64,000 nucleotides of DNA from Herbidospora yilanensis (GTDB lineage Bacteria; Actinomycetota; Actinomycetes; Streptosporangiales; Streptosporangiaceae), in the NCBI RefSeq assembly GCF_001570565.1, contig NZ_BBXE01000020.1, positions 186,001 through 250,000 of the forward strand, written 5' to 3'. How positions within the stretch are numbered: the stretch's first letter is position 1; every line of letters starts with the position of its first letter. Positions 44,859 through 52,362 of this stretch are shown in pieces. The notes beneath the pieces are model-generated. The model was not told the origin of the DNA. It worked only from the letters and a program-made list of their open reading frames with translations, and made no database searches. The translations under genes were made by a program, and so were the position numbers.

Positions 44859-44954
44859 ATGAACGACGAGGGGCTGGTGTTGCTGGCCGCCTGGGGCCAG
44901 TTCGCGGTGCTGCTCGGCCTGCTGGCCTACTTCCTGCTGCGGACCCGTCCGTGA
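44859..44954 (+). CDS. 31-residue single-pass membrane peptide
   Basis: MNDEGLVLLAAWGQF then AVLLGLLAYFLLRTRP: an acidic N-terminus, one membrane helix and a basic end. Its stop overlaps the GTG start of the lipoprotein gene by three bases, so the two are coupled. The design repeats that of the 27-residue peptide in the operon on the other strand, including a lipoprotein neighbour. No recognised family. Confidence 0.6.
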   Translation: MNDEGLVLLAAWGQFAVLLGLLAYFLLRTRP

Positions 44955-45394
44955 GGCGGGTCCTGCTCATGGTCGCGCTGCTCATGGCGGCGCCGCTCGT
45001 GGCGGGGTGCGCCTCCCCGGCGTGGGACGACGCCGACTACGGCAGCAAGGCCGGCGCGACGGCCGAGGCCGCCGCCTCCTCCGTGGCGCTGGTGCGGCTC
45101 GCGGTCGAGAACGAGGCGCGGCTGACCCGGCCGTACCTCCAGACCCTGCTCACCGAGACCGCCACCGAGCTCGGCGGCGTCGACTCCCAGTTCGGCGCGG
45201 TCCAGCCGCCGTCACAGGCGGCGGTCGCGGTCCGGGCCGAGATCACCGGGCTGACCTCGGAGGCGGCCGAGCGGGTGCGGGCGCTCCTGAACGAGGTGCG
45301 GCTGCGGGAGATCCGCGACCCCGGGAAGGCGGCGGCCGACCTGGCCGCGCTGGGTGACCGGTTGCGCGCCTTCGCCGGGGAACAACCGTCGTGA
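44951..45394 (+). CDS. Predicted lipoprotein
   Basis: 147 residues. Clear lipoprotein signal: MRRVLLMVALLMAAPLVAGC with the lipobox VAGC, Cys20. The mature part is almost wholly helical (ASSVALVRLAVENEARL, TLLTETATELGGVDSQF, AAERVRALLNEVRL), suggesting a helical bundle outside the membrane. GTG start overlapping the preceding peptide; stop overlaps the transporter start by four bases. Its place inside a transporter operon suggests an accessory role. Family not recognised. Confidence 0.78.
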   Translation: MRRVLLMVALLMAAPLVAGCASPAWDDADYGSKAGATAEAAASSVALVRLAVENEARLTRPYLQTLLTETATELGGVDSQFGAVQPPSQAAVAVRAEITGLTSEAAERVRALLNEVRLREIRDPGKAAADLAALGDRLRAFAGEQPS

Positions 45395-46614
45395 AGCGGT
45401 TCCTCGCCGTCACCCTCGGCATCCTGACCGCGATCGGCGGGTTCGTCGACATCGGCGACCTGGTCGCCAACGCGCTGGTCGGCTCCCGGTTCGGCCTGTC
45501 GCTGGCCTGGGTGGTCGTGGTCGGCGTGGTCGGCATCTGCCTGTTCGCCGAGATGGCCGGGCGGGTGGCGGCGGTGTCCGGCCGGCCGGTCTTCGACCTC
45601 GTCCGCGAACGCCTCGGCCCCCGCGCGGGCCTGCTCAACCTGGCCGCGTCGTTCGGCATCAACCTGCTCACCCTGGCCGCCGAGATCGGCGGGGCCGCCC
45701 TCGCCCTGGAACTCGCCACCGGGATCGACTACCTGCTGTGGGTGCCCGCCGTGGGCCTGGTGGCGTGGCTGGTGATGTGGCGGGTGAGGTTCGAGACGAT
45801 GGAGCGGGTCTTCGGCCTGGCCGGGCTCGCCCTGGTGGTCTTCCTGGTCGCCTTCTTCGCCCTGGACCCCGACTACGGGGAACTGGGGCGCCAGCTCACC
45901 CACAACCCGTCCGACGACGGCGCGGCCACCTACTGGTACTACGCCGTCGCCCTGCTGGGGGCGGCCATGACGCCGTACGAGGTGTTCTTCTTCTCCTCCG
46001 GCGGCGTGGAGGAGCGCTGGACCCGGCGCGACCTGGGCGTCATGCGCGCCAACGTCTTCGTCGGGTTCCCGCTGGGCGGCCTGCTGTCGATCGCCATCGC
46101 CGCGTGCGCGGCCACCGTCTTCCTCCCGCAGATGATCGAGGTCGGCACGCTCGGCCAGATGGTGCTGCCCGCCGGGCTCGCCTTCGGCCAGATCGGCCTG
46201 GCCCTGGTGATCTTCGGCGTCTTCGCCGCGACGTTCGGCGCGACCCTGGAGACGGCCTTGTCGTCGGGCTACTCGATCAGCCAGTACTTCGGCTGGCAGT
46301 GGGGCAAGTACGTGCGGCCCCGGGAGGCGGCCCGGTTCCACGCGACGCTGCTGGTGTCGACGATCGTCGCGGTGGCGCTGATCCTGACGACGATCGACCC
46401 GATCAAGGTCACGGAGTATTCGCTGGTCCTCTCGGCGGCGGCGCTGCCGCTGACCTACCTGCCGGTGCTGATGATCGCCAACGACCCCGACTACATGGGC
46501 GACCGGGTCAACGGCCGCCTGTCCAACACCCTGGGGACCCTCTACATGATCCTGCTCCTGCTGGTCGCGGTGGCGGCCATACCGTTGATGCTCGCGACCA
46601 AGGCGGGCCAGTGA
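45391..46614 (+). CDS. NRAMP-like divalent metal transporter, atypical site
   Basis: 407 residues, about 11 membrane helices, LeuT-fold NRAMP family by overall pattern. The metal-site motifs differ from Mn/Fe transporters. The first-helix DPGN motif is replaced by GGFVDIGDL (residues 16-24), and the sixth-helix MPH motif by AAMTPYEVFFFSSG, so the metal-binding Met is not in its normal context. This recalls NRAMP-related Mg transporters. Operon with a lipoprotein before and a PRC-barrel protein after, both with four-base overlaps; PRC modules also accompany MgtE-type Mg proteins, which weakly supports Mg. Confidence 0.82.
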   Translation: MKRFLAVTLGILTAIGGFVDIGDLVANALVGSRFGLSLAWVVVVGVVGICLFAEMAGRVAAVSGRPVFDLVRERLGPRAGLLNLAASFGINLLTLAAEIGGAALALELATGIDYLLWVPAVGLVAWLVMWRVRFETMERVFGLAGLALVVFLVAFFALDPDYGELGRQLTHNPSDDGAATYWYYAVALLGAAMTPYEVFFFSSGGVEERWTRRDLGVMRANVFVGFPLGGLLSIAIAACAATVFLPQMIEVGTLGQMVLPAGLAFGQIGLALVIFGVFAATFGATLETALSSGYSISQYFGWQWGKYVRPREAARFHATLLVSTIVAVALILTTIDPIKVTEYSLVLSAAALPLTYLPVLMIANDPDYMGDRVNGRLSNTLGTLYMILLLLVAVAAIPLMLATKAGQ

Positions 46615-47399
46615 CCGGCCGCGTCCTGCACGCCCACCTCCACCTGCTCGACCGCCAGGTGGTCAGGGCCGACGGACGGCTGCTCTGCAAGGTCGACGAC
46701 CTGGAGATCGAGACGGGAGAGGTCCCGTACGTGACCGCCATCCTCGCCGGGCCCCTCGCGCTCGGCCCCCGTGTCGGCGGCGTCATCGGCCGCCTGATGA
46801 CGGGAACGACCCGCCTGTTCCGCCCGGAGGAGGGCCCGGCCCCGCCGCGGGTGCCGATGAGCCTGGTCGCCGAGATCGGCGGCGCGGTGACGGTGGGCGG
46901 CGACGTGCCGGAGGCGTCCCTGGAACGCTGGGTGCGCGACCATCTGGTCGATCCCCTGCCCGGCAGCGGCGGCGGGCAGGCCGGCGCCGGCGCTCCCCGG
47001 CCGGTCCGGCGGTCCGAGGTCCCCGTCCGAGACCGGCTGAGCTCGCTGGTCGGCCGCCGGGTCGTCGACCGCGACGGCGGGCCCGTCGGGCAGGTGGCCG
47101 ACGTCCAGCTCACCCAGGACGGCCCGCTCCTCGGCGAGACGACTCAGGCGTTGCGGCTGAGCGGCCTGGTCGTGGCGCCCCGGCACACCGGCCAGCTCTT
47201 CGGCTACGAACGCGGGCCGGGCGGCAACAGCCCGGCCCTGGTCAGAGTGGTGATCCGCCGCCTCCACCAGGGCAGCCGGTTCGTCGCGTGGGAGCAGATC
47301 GGCGACGCCGGCGACCCGATCAGGCTCACCGAGCCGCGCGCGGCCCTCCTGCCGCTGGAGGAGCTGTTCACACGTGGTGACGCGAGCGCATCCGCATGA
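46611..47399 (+). CDS. PRC-barrel domain protein
   Basis: 262 residues, GTG start overlapping the transporter stop. Two PRC-barrel-like units: LHLLDRQVVRADGRLLCKVDDLEI near the N-terminus (read as DRQVVRADGRLLCKVDDLEI) and LVGRRVVDRDGGPVGQVADVQL near residue 140, separated by a helical and Pro/Gly-rich linker. No membrane helix, so cytoplasmic. PRC barrels bind RNA or protein partners and sit beside metal transporters such as MgtE; here it probably regulates the NRAMP-like protein. The last 32 bases overlap the convergent SDR gene. Confidence 0.8.
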   Translation: MTGRVLHAHLHLLDRQVVRADGRLLCKVDDLEIETGEVPYVTAILAGPLALGPRVGGVIGRLMTGTTRLFRPEEGPAPPRVPMSLVAEIGGAVTVGGDVPEASLERWVRDHLVDPLPGSGGGQAGAGAPRPVRRSEVPVRDRLSSLVGRRVVDRDGGPVGQVADVQLTQDGPLLGETTQALRLSGLVVAPRHTGQLFGYERGPGGNSPALVRVVIRRLHQGSRFVAWEQIGDAGDPIRLTEPRAALLPLEELFTRGDASASA

Positions 47400-48384
47400 C
47401 GAGGGCGGCCGCGCCGACGGCCGCGCCGAGGCCGGCGACCAGGGCGTGGTGCCGGCTGGCCCACGCCTGCGGGCTGACCTCCGCCGACCGTTCGTCGAAC
47501 GCGCCGTGCGCGCCGTAGTCATGGCCGTGCGGGCCGTCGGCCGGGGCCCACAGGTTCGCCGGCTGGCGGGGCGACCTCGGCTGCTCGGTCTGCTGGGAGT
47601 CGAAGCCCGTCCTGGCCAGGTAGCGGTCGAGCAGCCCGGGGGCGATCGCGTTGGCCATCAGGGTCGCGACGGTGCTGGCGCCGACCCAGTACTCGCGGCG
47701 TTCTGGGTGGTCGGCGGCGTACAGCACGGCCCGCGCGGCGACCTCGGGCTGGTAGATCGGCGGCACCGGCTGGGCCTGGCGGGGCAGCCGCGACAACACC
47801 CACGAGAACTGGGGCGTGTTGACCGCGGGCAACTGGACCATGGTCACGTGGACGCCGCTGTGCCCGTGCAGCAGCTCGCAGCGCAGCGCCTCGTTGAAGC
47901 CCTGGATGGCGTGCTTGGCGCCGCAGTAGGCGCTCTGCAGCGGGATGCCCCGGTAGGCCAGCGCCGAGCCGACCTGGACGACGGTCCCCCGGTCGCGGGG
48001 CCGCATCCGGTTCAGCGCGGCCATGGTGCCGTGCACGTAGCCGAGGTAGGTGACCTCGGTGACGCGGCGGTACTCCTCCGGCCGGATGTCGGCGAAGGGG
48101 GCGAAGACCGACGTGAACGCCACGTTCACCCACACGTCGATGGGGCCCAGCTCGGCCTCGGCCCGGCCGGCGGCGGCGTCCACCTGCGCGAAGTCGGACA
48201 CGTCGACGGGGATCTCCAGCGGGGTGCCGCCGCCCCGCCGCACGTCGGCGGCGGCGGCCCCCAGGCCCTTGACTCCCCGGGCGAGCAGGGCCACCTTCGC
48301 GTGCCGCGCGCCGAACGCCTGGGCCACCGCGCGGCCGACGCCGCCGCTCGCGCCGGTGACGACCACGACCTGTTCCGCTTTCAT
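47368..48384 (-). CDS. Short-chain dehydrogenase with C-terminal membrane helix
   Basis: 338 residues. Classical SDR: TGASGGVGRAVAQAFG (NAD(P) site), a variant NNAG motif (NVAFTSVFAPF), catalytic Ser in VGSALAY and Y-x3-K in YCGAKHA. About 280 residues of enzyme are followed by a polar linker and a hydrophobic C-terminal segment (LVAGLGAAVGAAALVM), so it may be membrane-tethered. ATG 48384 overlaps the stop of the FAD/Fe-S gene by four bases. Last gene of a four-gene operon. Substrate unknown. Confidence 0.88.
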   Translation of the reverse strand: MKAEQVVVVTGASGGVGRAVAQAFGARHAKVALLARGVKGLGAAAADVRRGGGTPLEIPVDVSDFAQVDAAAGRAEAELGPIDVWVNVAFTSVFAPFADIRPEEYRRVTEVTYLGYVHGTMAALNRMRPRDRGTVVQVGSALAYRGIPLQSAYCGAKHAIQGFNEALRCELLHGHSGVHVTMVQLPAVNTPQFSWVLSRLPRQAQPVPPIYQPEVAARAVLYAADHPERREYWVGASTVATLMANAIAPGLLDRYLARTGFDSQQTEQPRSPRQPANLWAPADGPHGHDYGAHGAFDERSAEVSPQAWASRHHALVAGLGAAVGAAALVMRMRSRHHV

Positions 48385-51284
48385 CGTCCCTCCTCGTGCA
48401 GCCCGACGGCGAGCAACTGGGCGAGGTGCACGCCCTCCCGGCCGCCGCTGTCGAGCTGGTGGATCTGGGTGCGGCAGCTGAACCCGTCGGCGAGCACGGC
48501 GGTCTCCCGCCGGGCCGCCCGCAGCCGGGGCAGCAGCACCCGTTCGGCGCAGGCCTCGCTGACCTCCAGGTGACCGCGCTCGAAGCCGAAGTTCCCGGCC
48601 AGCCCGCAGCAGCCCGAGTCGAGGTGCTCCGCCCGTACACCGGCGGCTTGGAGCAGTTCCTCGTCGGCGTCGAAGCCCATGACGGCGTGCTGGTGGCAGT
48701 GGACCTGGGCCAGCGCGTCGACGTCGAGGCGCGGCGGCCGGTAGCCGGGGCTGTGCCGGGTGAGCAGTTCGGCGAGCGTGACCGTCTGGTTCCGCAGCCG
48801 CCGCACGTCCTGGTCGGTCGGGAACAGCTCCTCGGCGTCGCCGCGGAACACGGCCGTGCAGCTCGGTTCCAGCCCGACGACCAGGCCGCCGTCGCGCAGG
48901 TGGTCGGCCAGCAGCCGCACGGTCCGCCTCAGGACGCGTTTCGCGGTGGCGAGCTGGCCGGTGGAGATCCAGGTCAGCCCGCAGCACACCGGGCCGGGCG
49001 GCAGGACGACCCGCCAGCCCGCGTCCTCGATCACCTCGACGGCGGCCCGCCCGACCTCGGGGTGGAATCCGTTGGTGAAGGTGTCCGGCCACAACAGGAC
49101 GCTCCCCCGGCCGCCGTCGCCGCGCGGGCCCCGTCGCCGGAACCAGCGCTGGAAGGTCTGCCCGGCGAACGCCGGGAGCTCCCGGTCGGCGACCCCCGCG
49201 ACCACCCTGGCCAGTCCCCCCATGCGGTTCACCACCGGCCCGAGCCGGAGCCCGGCGACGACCGCGGCGGCGACGGGGAGCCAGCCCAGCGCCAGGTCGG
49301 ACCGGGGCCGCCGCCACTGCCGGCCCTCGTAGTGGTGCGACAGGAACTCCGCCTTGTACGTCGCCATGTCCACGTTCGCCGGGCAGTCGGTCTTGCACCC
49401 CTTGCAGGCCAGGCACAGATCGAGGGCGTTCTTCACCTCGCCGGACCGCCAGCCCCGGGTGATCGTCTCGTCGCCGTGCCCGTCGAGCATCTCGAACAGC
49501 AGCCGGGCGCGGCCCCGGGTGGAGTGCTCCTCCTCCCCGGTGACCTGGTAGGACGGGCACATCACCTGGCCGCCCTCGGTGGTGTGCTGACGGCAACGGC
49601 CGACGCCGACGCAGCGGTTGACCGCCTGGCTGAACGAGCCGCCGTCGTGCGGATACCGGAACCTGAGGTCCTGCGGCTCGGCGGGCGCCCAGTGCGAGCC
49701 GAGCCGCAGATGGTCGTCGAGCGGGTAGGGCGCGACGACCTTGCCGGGGTTCATCCGGTCGTCGGGGTCGAAGATCGTCTTGAGCCGCATGAAAGCGGTG
49801 ACGATCTCCGGGCCGAACATCTTGGGCAGCAGTTCGCCCCGGCTCTGGCCGTCGCCGTGCTCGCCGGAGAACGATCCGCCGAACTCGGCGACGAGGTCGG
49901 CGGCCCTCTCCATGAACCGGCGGTAGGCCGCGACGCCGTCGGCGGTGTAGAGGTCGAAGGGGATGCGGGTGTGCACGCAGCCCTGCCCGAAGTGGCCGTA
50001 GAGGGCCGGACCGGTGTCGCTCTCGTAGCCGAACTCCCGGTAGAGGTCGCGGAGCCGGCGCAGGTACTCGCCGAGCCGTTCGGGGGCCACGGCGGAGTCC
50101 TCCCAGCCCTCGAAGGTGTCGGGCCGGTCGGCGACGTGCGCGGTCGCGGCCAGGCCCGCCTCCCTGACGTGCCAGAGCTCGTCCTCGCGGACGGGGTCGC
50201 CGAGGAACCGCACGTCGGCGCGGTGCCCGTCGTCGAGCAGGCCCTGCGCGCGGGACCGCGCCTCCTCGGCCGTCTCGCCGCCGAACTGCACCATGAGGAA
50301 GGCCCGGCCCCGCGGGAGTTCGCCCAGCGCGGCGGGGTTGAGGTGCTTGAGCTGCTCGTCGCGGATCAGCTTGTGGTCGACGCCCTCCAGCGCGATCGGC
50401 TCGTAGGGCAGGATCGCGGGCACCGCGTCGGCGGCCGCGGCGATGTCGGGGTAGCCGAGCACGACCAGGGCGCGCTCGGGCAGCACCGGCACCAGCTCCA
50501 GTTCCGCGCGCAGCACGGTGACCAGGGTCGACTCACTGCCGACGAGCAGCCCGGCGACGTCGAAGCCGTGCTCGGGCAGCAGGGAGTCGAGGTTGTAGCC
50601 GGAGACCCGGCGCGGGATGTGGGGGTAGCGCCGCCGGATCTCGTCGGCGTAGGCGTCGCGCAGGGCCCGCAACTGCCGGTAGATCGCGGCCCGGGGGTCG
50701 CCCCGGTGTTCGATCGCGGCGTACTCCTCGTCGGTGGTCTCGCCGCACCAGAAGCGGGTGCCGTCGTAGAGGAGCACCTCCAGGCGGGCGATGTTGTCGA
50801 CGACCTTGCCGGTGCGCTGCGCGGTCGCGCCGCAGGAGTTGTTGCCGATCATGCCGCCGAGGGTGCAGTTCATGTGGGTGGCGGGTTCCGGGCCGTACCG
50901 CAGGCCGTGCTCCCTGAGCTTCCGGTTCAGCACGTCCAGGACGATGCCGGGCTGCACGACGCAGGTGCGGCCCTCGGCGTCGACCGACTCCAGCGCGGTG
51001 CAGTACTTCGACCAGTCGACGACCACGGCGGTGTTGGCGCACTGCCCGGCGAGGCTCGTGCCGCCGCCCCGCGACAGGACCGGGGCGCCGAAGTCGCGGG
51101 CGACGGCCACCGCCTCGGCCCCGGCGTCGGGGGTGCGGGGCACCACCACGCCGATGGGCACCTGGCGGAAGTTGGAGGCGTCGGTGGAGTAGGCGGCGCG
51201 GCTGCCGGGGTCGAACCTGATCTCGCCGTCGACCCGCTCGCGCAGGGCCTCCACCAGAGCGGCCGGAGCTTCGGTGATGGTCAT
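48381..51284 (-). CDS. FAD- and Fe-S-containing dehydrogenase (D-lactate dehydrogenase/GlpC-like fusion)
   Basis: 967 residues. FAD_binding_4 domain (about 35-215; RGGGTSLAGQCANTAVVVD), FAD-oxidase C-terminal domain (to about 520), a ferredoxin-like pair of 4Fe-4S sites (CLACKGCKTDCPAN and earlier Cys around 565-590), and two CCG heterodisulfide-reductase-type modules (VCCGLTWIS, SGCCGLAGNFG). Family members oxidise D-2-hydroxy acids such as D-lactate or glycolate and pass electrons to quinone. Within the operon (TPP enzyme, enolase-type enzyme, this protein, SDR) it probably handles a hydroxy-acid step. ATG start 13 bases after the previous gene. Confidence 0.92.
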   Translation of the reverse strand: MTITEAPAALVEALRERVDGEIRFDPGSRAAYSTDASNFRQVPIGVVVPRTPDAGAEAVAVARDFGAPVLSRGGGTSLAGQCANTAVVVDWSKYCTALESVDAEGRTCVVQPGIVLDVLNRKLREHGLRYGPEPATHMNCTLGGMIGNNSCGATAQRTGKVVDNIARLEVLLYDGTRFWCGETTDEEYAAIEHRGDPRAAIYRQLRALRDAYADEIRRRYPHIPRRVSGYNLDSLLPEHGFDVAGLLVGSESTLVTVLRAELELVPVLPERALVVLGYPDIAAAADAVPAILPYEPIALEGVDHKLIRDEQLKHLNPAALGELPRGRAFLMVQFGGETAEEARSRAQGLLDDGHRADVRFLGDPVREDELWHVREAGLAATAHVADRPDTFEGWEDSAVAPERLGEYLRRLRDLYREFGYESDTGPALYGHFGQGCVHTRIPFDLYTADGVAAYRRFMERAADLVAEFGGSFSGEHGDGQSRGELLPKMFGPEIVTAFMRLKTIFDPDDRMNPGKVVAPYPLDDHLRLGSHWAPAEPQDLRFRYPHDGGSFSQAVNRCVGVGRCRQHTTEGGQVMCPSYQVTGEEEHSTRGRARLLFEMLDGHGDETITRGWRSGEVKNALDLCLACKGCKTDCPANVDMATYKAEFLSHHYEGRQWRRPRSDLALGWLPVAAAVVAGLRLGPVVNRMGGLARVVAGVADRELPAFAGQTFQRWFRRRGPRGDGGRGSVLLWPDTFTNGFHPEVGRAAVEVIEDAGWRVVLPPGPVCCGLTWISTGQLATAKRVLRRTVRLLADHLRDGGLVVGLEPSCTAVFRGDAEELFPTDQDVRRLRNQTVTLAELLTRHSPGYRPPRLDVDALAQVHCHQHAVMGFDADEELLQAAGVRAEHLDSGCCGLAGNFGFERGHLEVSEACAERVLLPRLRAARRETAVLADGFSCRTQIHQLDSGGREGVHLAQLLAVGLHEEGR

Positions 51285-51297
51285 GACTGTCCTCCCG

Positions 51298-52362
51298 TCA
51301 GAGTGCGACCGCGTAGCGCCGGGCGGCGTCCTCCCTGATCGAGAGGCCGTGGCCGGAGACCGACGCCGACGGGGTCACGACGCCGTCCACGGGACGCAGG
51401 CCCCCGTCGAAGAGCAGGTTCTCGACGCGGTCGTGGTCGGCGAACCATTCGAGGTGCCGGAGGTTCTGGGTCGCGGCGCCGATCTGCGCCGACAGGCTGT
51501 TGGCGCAGTGGGCCGACACGTCCCGGTTGACGGCGGCGGCCACGGCGGCGGCGCGGGCGAACTCGGTGTAGCCGCCGCAGCGGGTCACGTCGATCTGCAG
51601 GCAGTCGACGACGCCGGTCATGCGGGCGAAGTAGGGCAGGTCGTAGCCGTACTCCCCGGCCGCGACGTCGGGCCGGCTGACCGCGCGCACCTCCGCCAGG
51701 CCCGCGAGGTCGTCGCTGGAGACCGGCTCCTCGAACCAGGTCACGTCCCACTCGGCGAGCCGCCGGGCGACCCGGCGGGCCTGGCCGACGGAGTAGGCGC
51801 CGTTGGCGTCCACGTAGACCTCGGCGGCGTCGCCCACCGTGGCGCGGGTGAGCGCCACCCGGTCCAGGTCGGGGCCGATCTTGATCTTCACCCTGGGGGT
51901 CCGGCCGGCCCAGTGCTCCAGCCAGGCGCGCAGGTCGGCCTCGCCCATCGAGGTGAAGCCGCCGCTGGCGTACACGGGGACCGATTCGCGCACCCGGCCG
52001 AGCAGGCGGCACAGCGGCAGCCCGCACGACCGCGCCGCCGCGTCCCACAGGGCGATGTCGACCGCCGAGATCGCGCACGACACCAGTCCCGGCCGGCCCA
52101 GGTTGCGCACGGCGTGCCGCATGGCCGCCCAGCAGGCCGGCACGTCGAGCACCGGCCGTCCCGTCACCGCCCCGGCCAGCACGCCCTCGACCAGCGGCAC
52201 GCAGGCCGCGTCGGCGTACGTCCAGCCGAGCCCGGTCACGCCGTCGGCCCGGACGTGCACCACGACGACGGTGGTGGAGTCCCAGCCGAGGGTGCCGTCG
52301 GTCTCCGGTTCCGGCGTGGGCACGCGATAGGCGCACGCCGCCACGTGGTCGACCGGCGGCAT
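51298..52362 (-). CDS. Mandelate racemase/muconate lactonizing enzyme family protein
   Basis: 354 residues. Enolase superfamily: N-terminal capping domain (1-120) and a (beta/alpha)7 barrel. Base Lys pair in VKIKIG; metal ligands Asp in VYVDANGAY, Glu in WFEEPVSS and Glu in AAGEYGYD; and a His in SAHCANSLSAQ. The K-x-K plus His arrangement fits acid-sugar dehydratases and racemases of the mandelate racemase subgroup. Its ATG shares a base with the TPP gene stop (TGATG). Probably acts on a sugar acid or hydroxy acid; exact substrate unknown. Confidence 0.9.
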   Translation of the reverse strand: MPPVDHVAACAYRVPTPEPETDGTLGWDSTTVVVVHVRADGVTGLGWTYADAACVPLVEGVLAGAVTGRPVLDVPACWAAMRHAVRNLGRPGLVSCAISAVDIALWDAAARSCGLPLCRLLGRVRESVPVYASGGFTSMGEADLRAWLEHWAGRTPRVKIKIGPDLDRVALTRATVGDAAEVYVDANGAYSVGQARRVARRLAEWDVTWFEEPVSSDDLAGLAEVRAVSRPDVAAGEYGYDLPYFARMTGVVDCLQIDVTRCGGYTEFARAAAVAAAVNRDVSAHCANSLSAQIGAATQNLRHLEWFADHDRVENLLFDGGLRPVDGVVTPSASVSGHGLSIREDAARRYAVAL

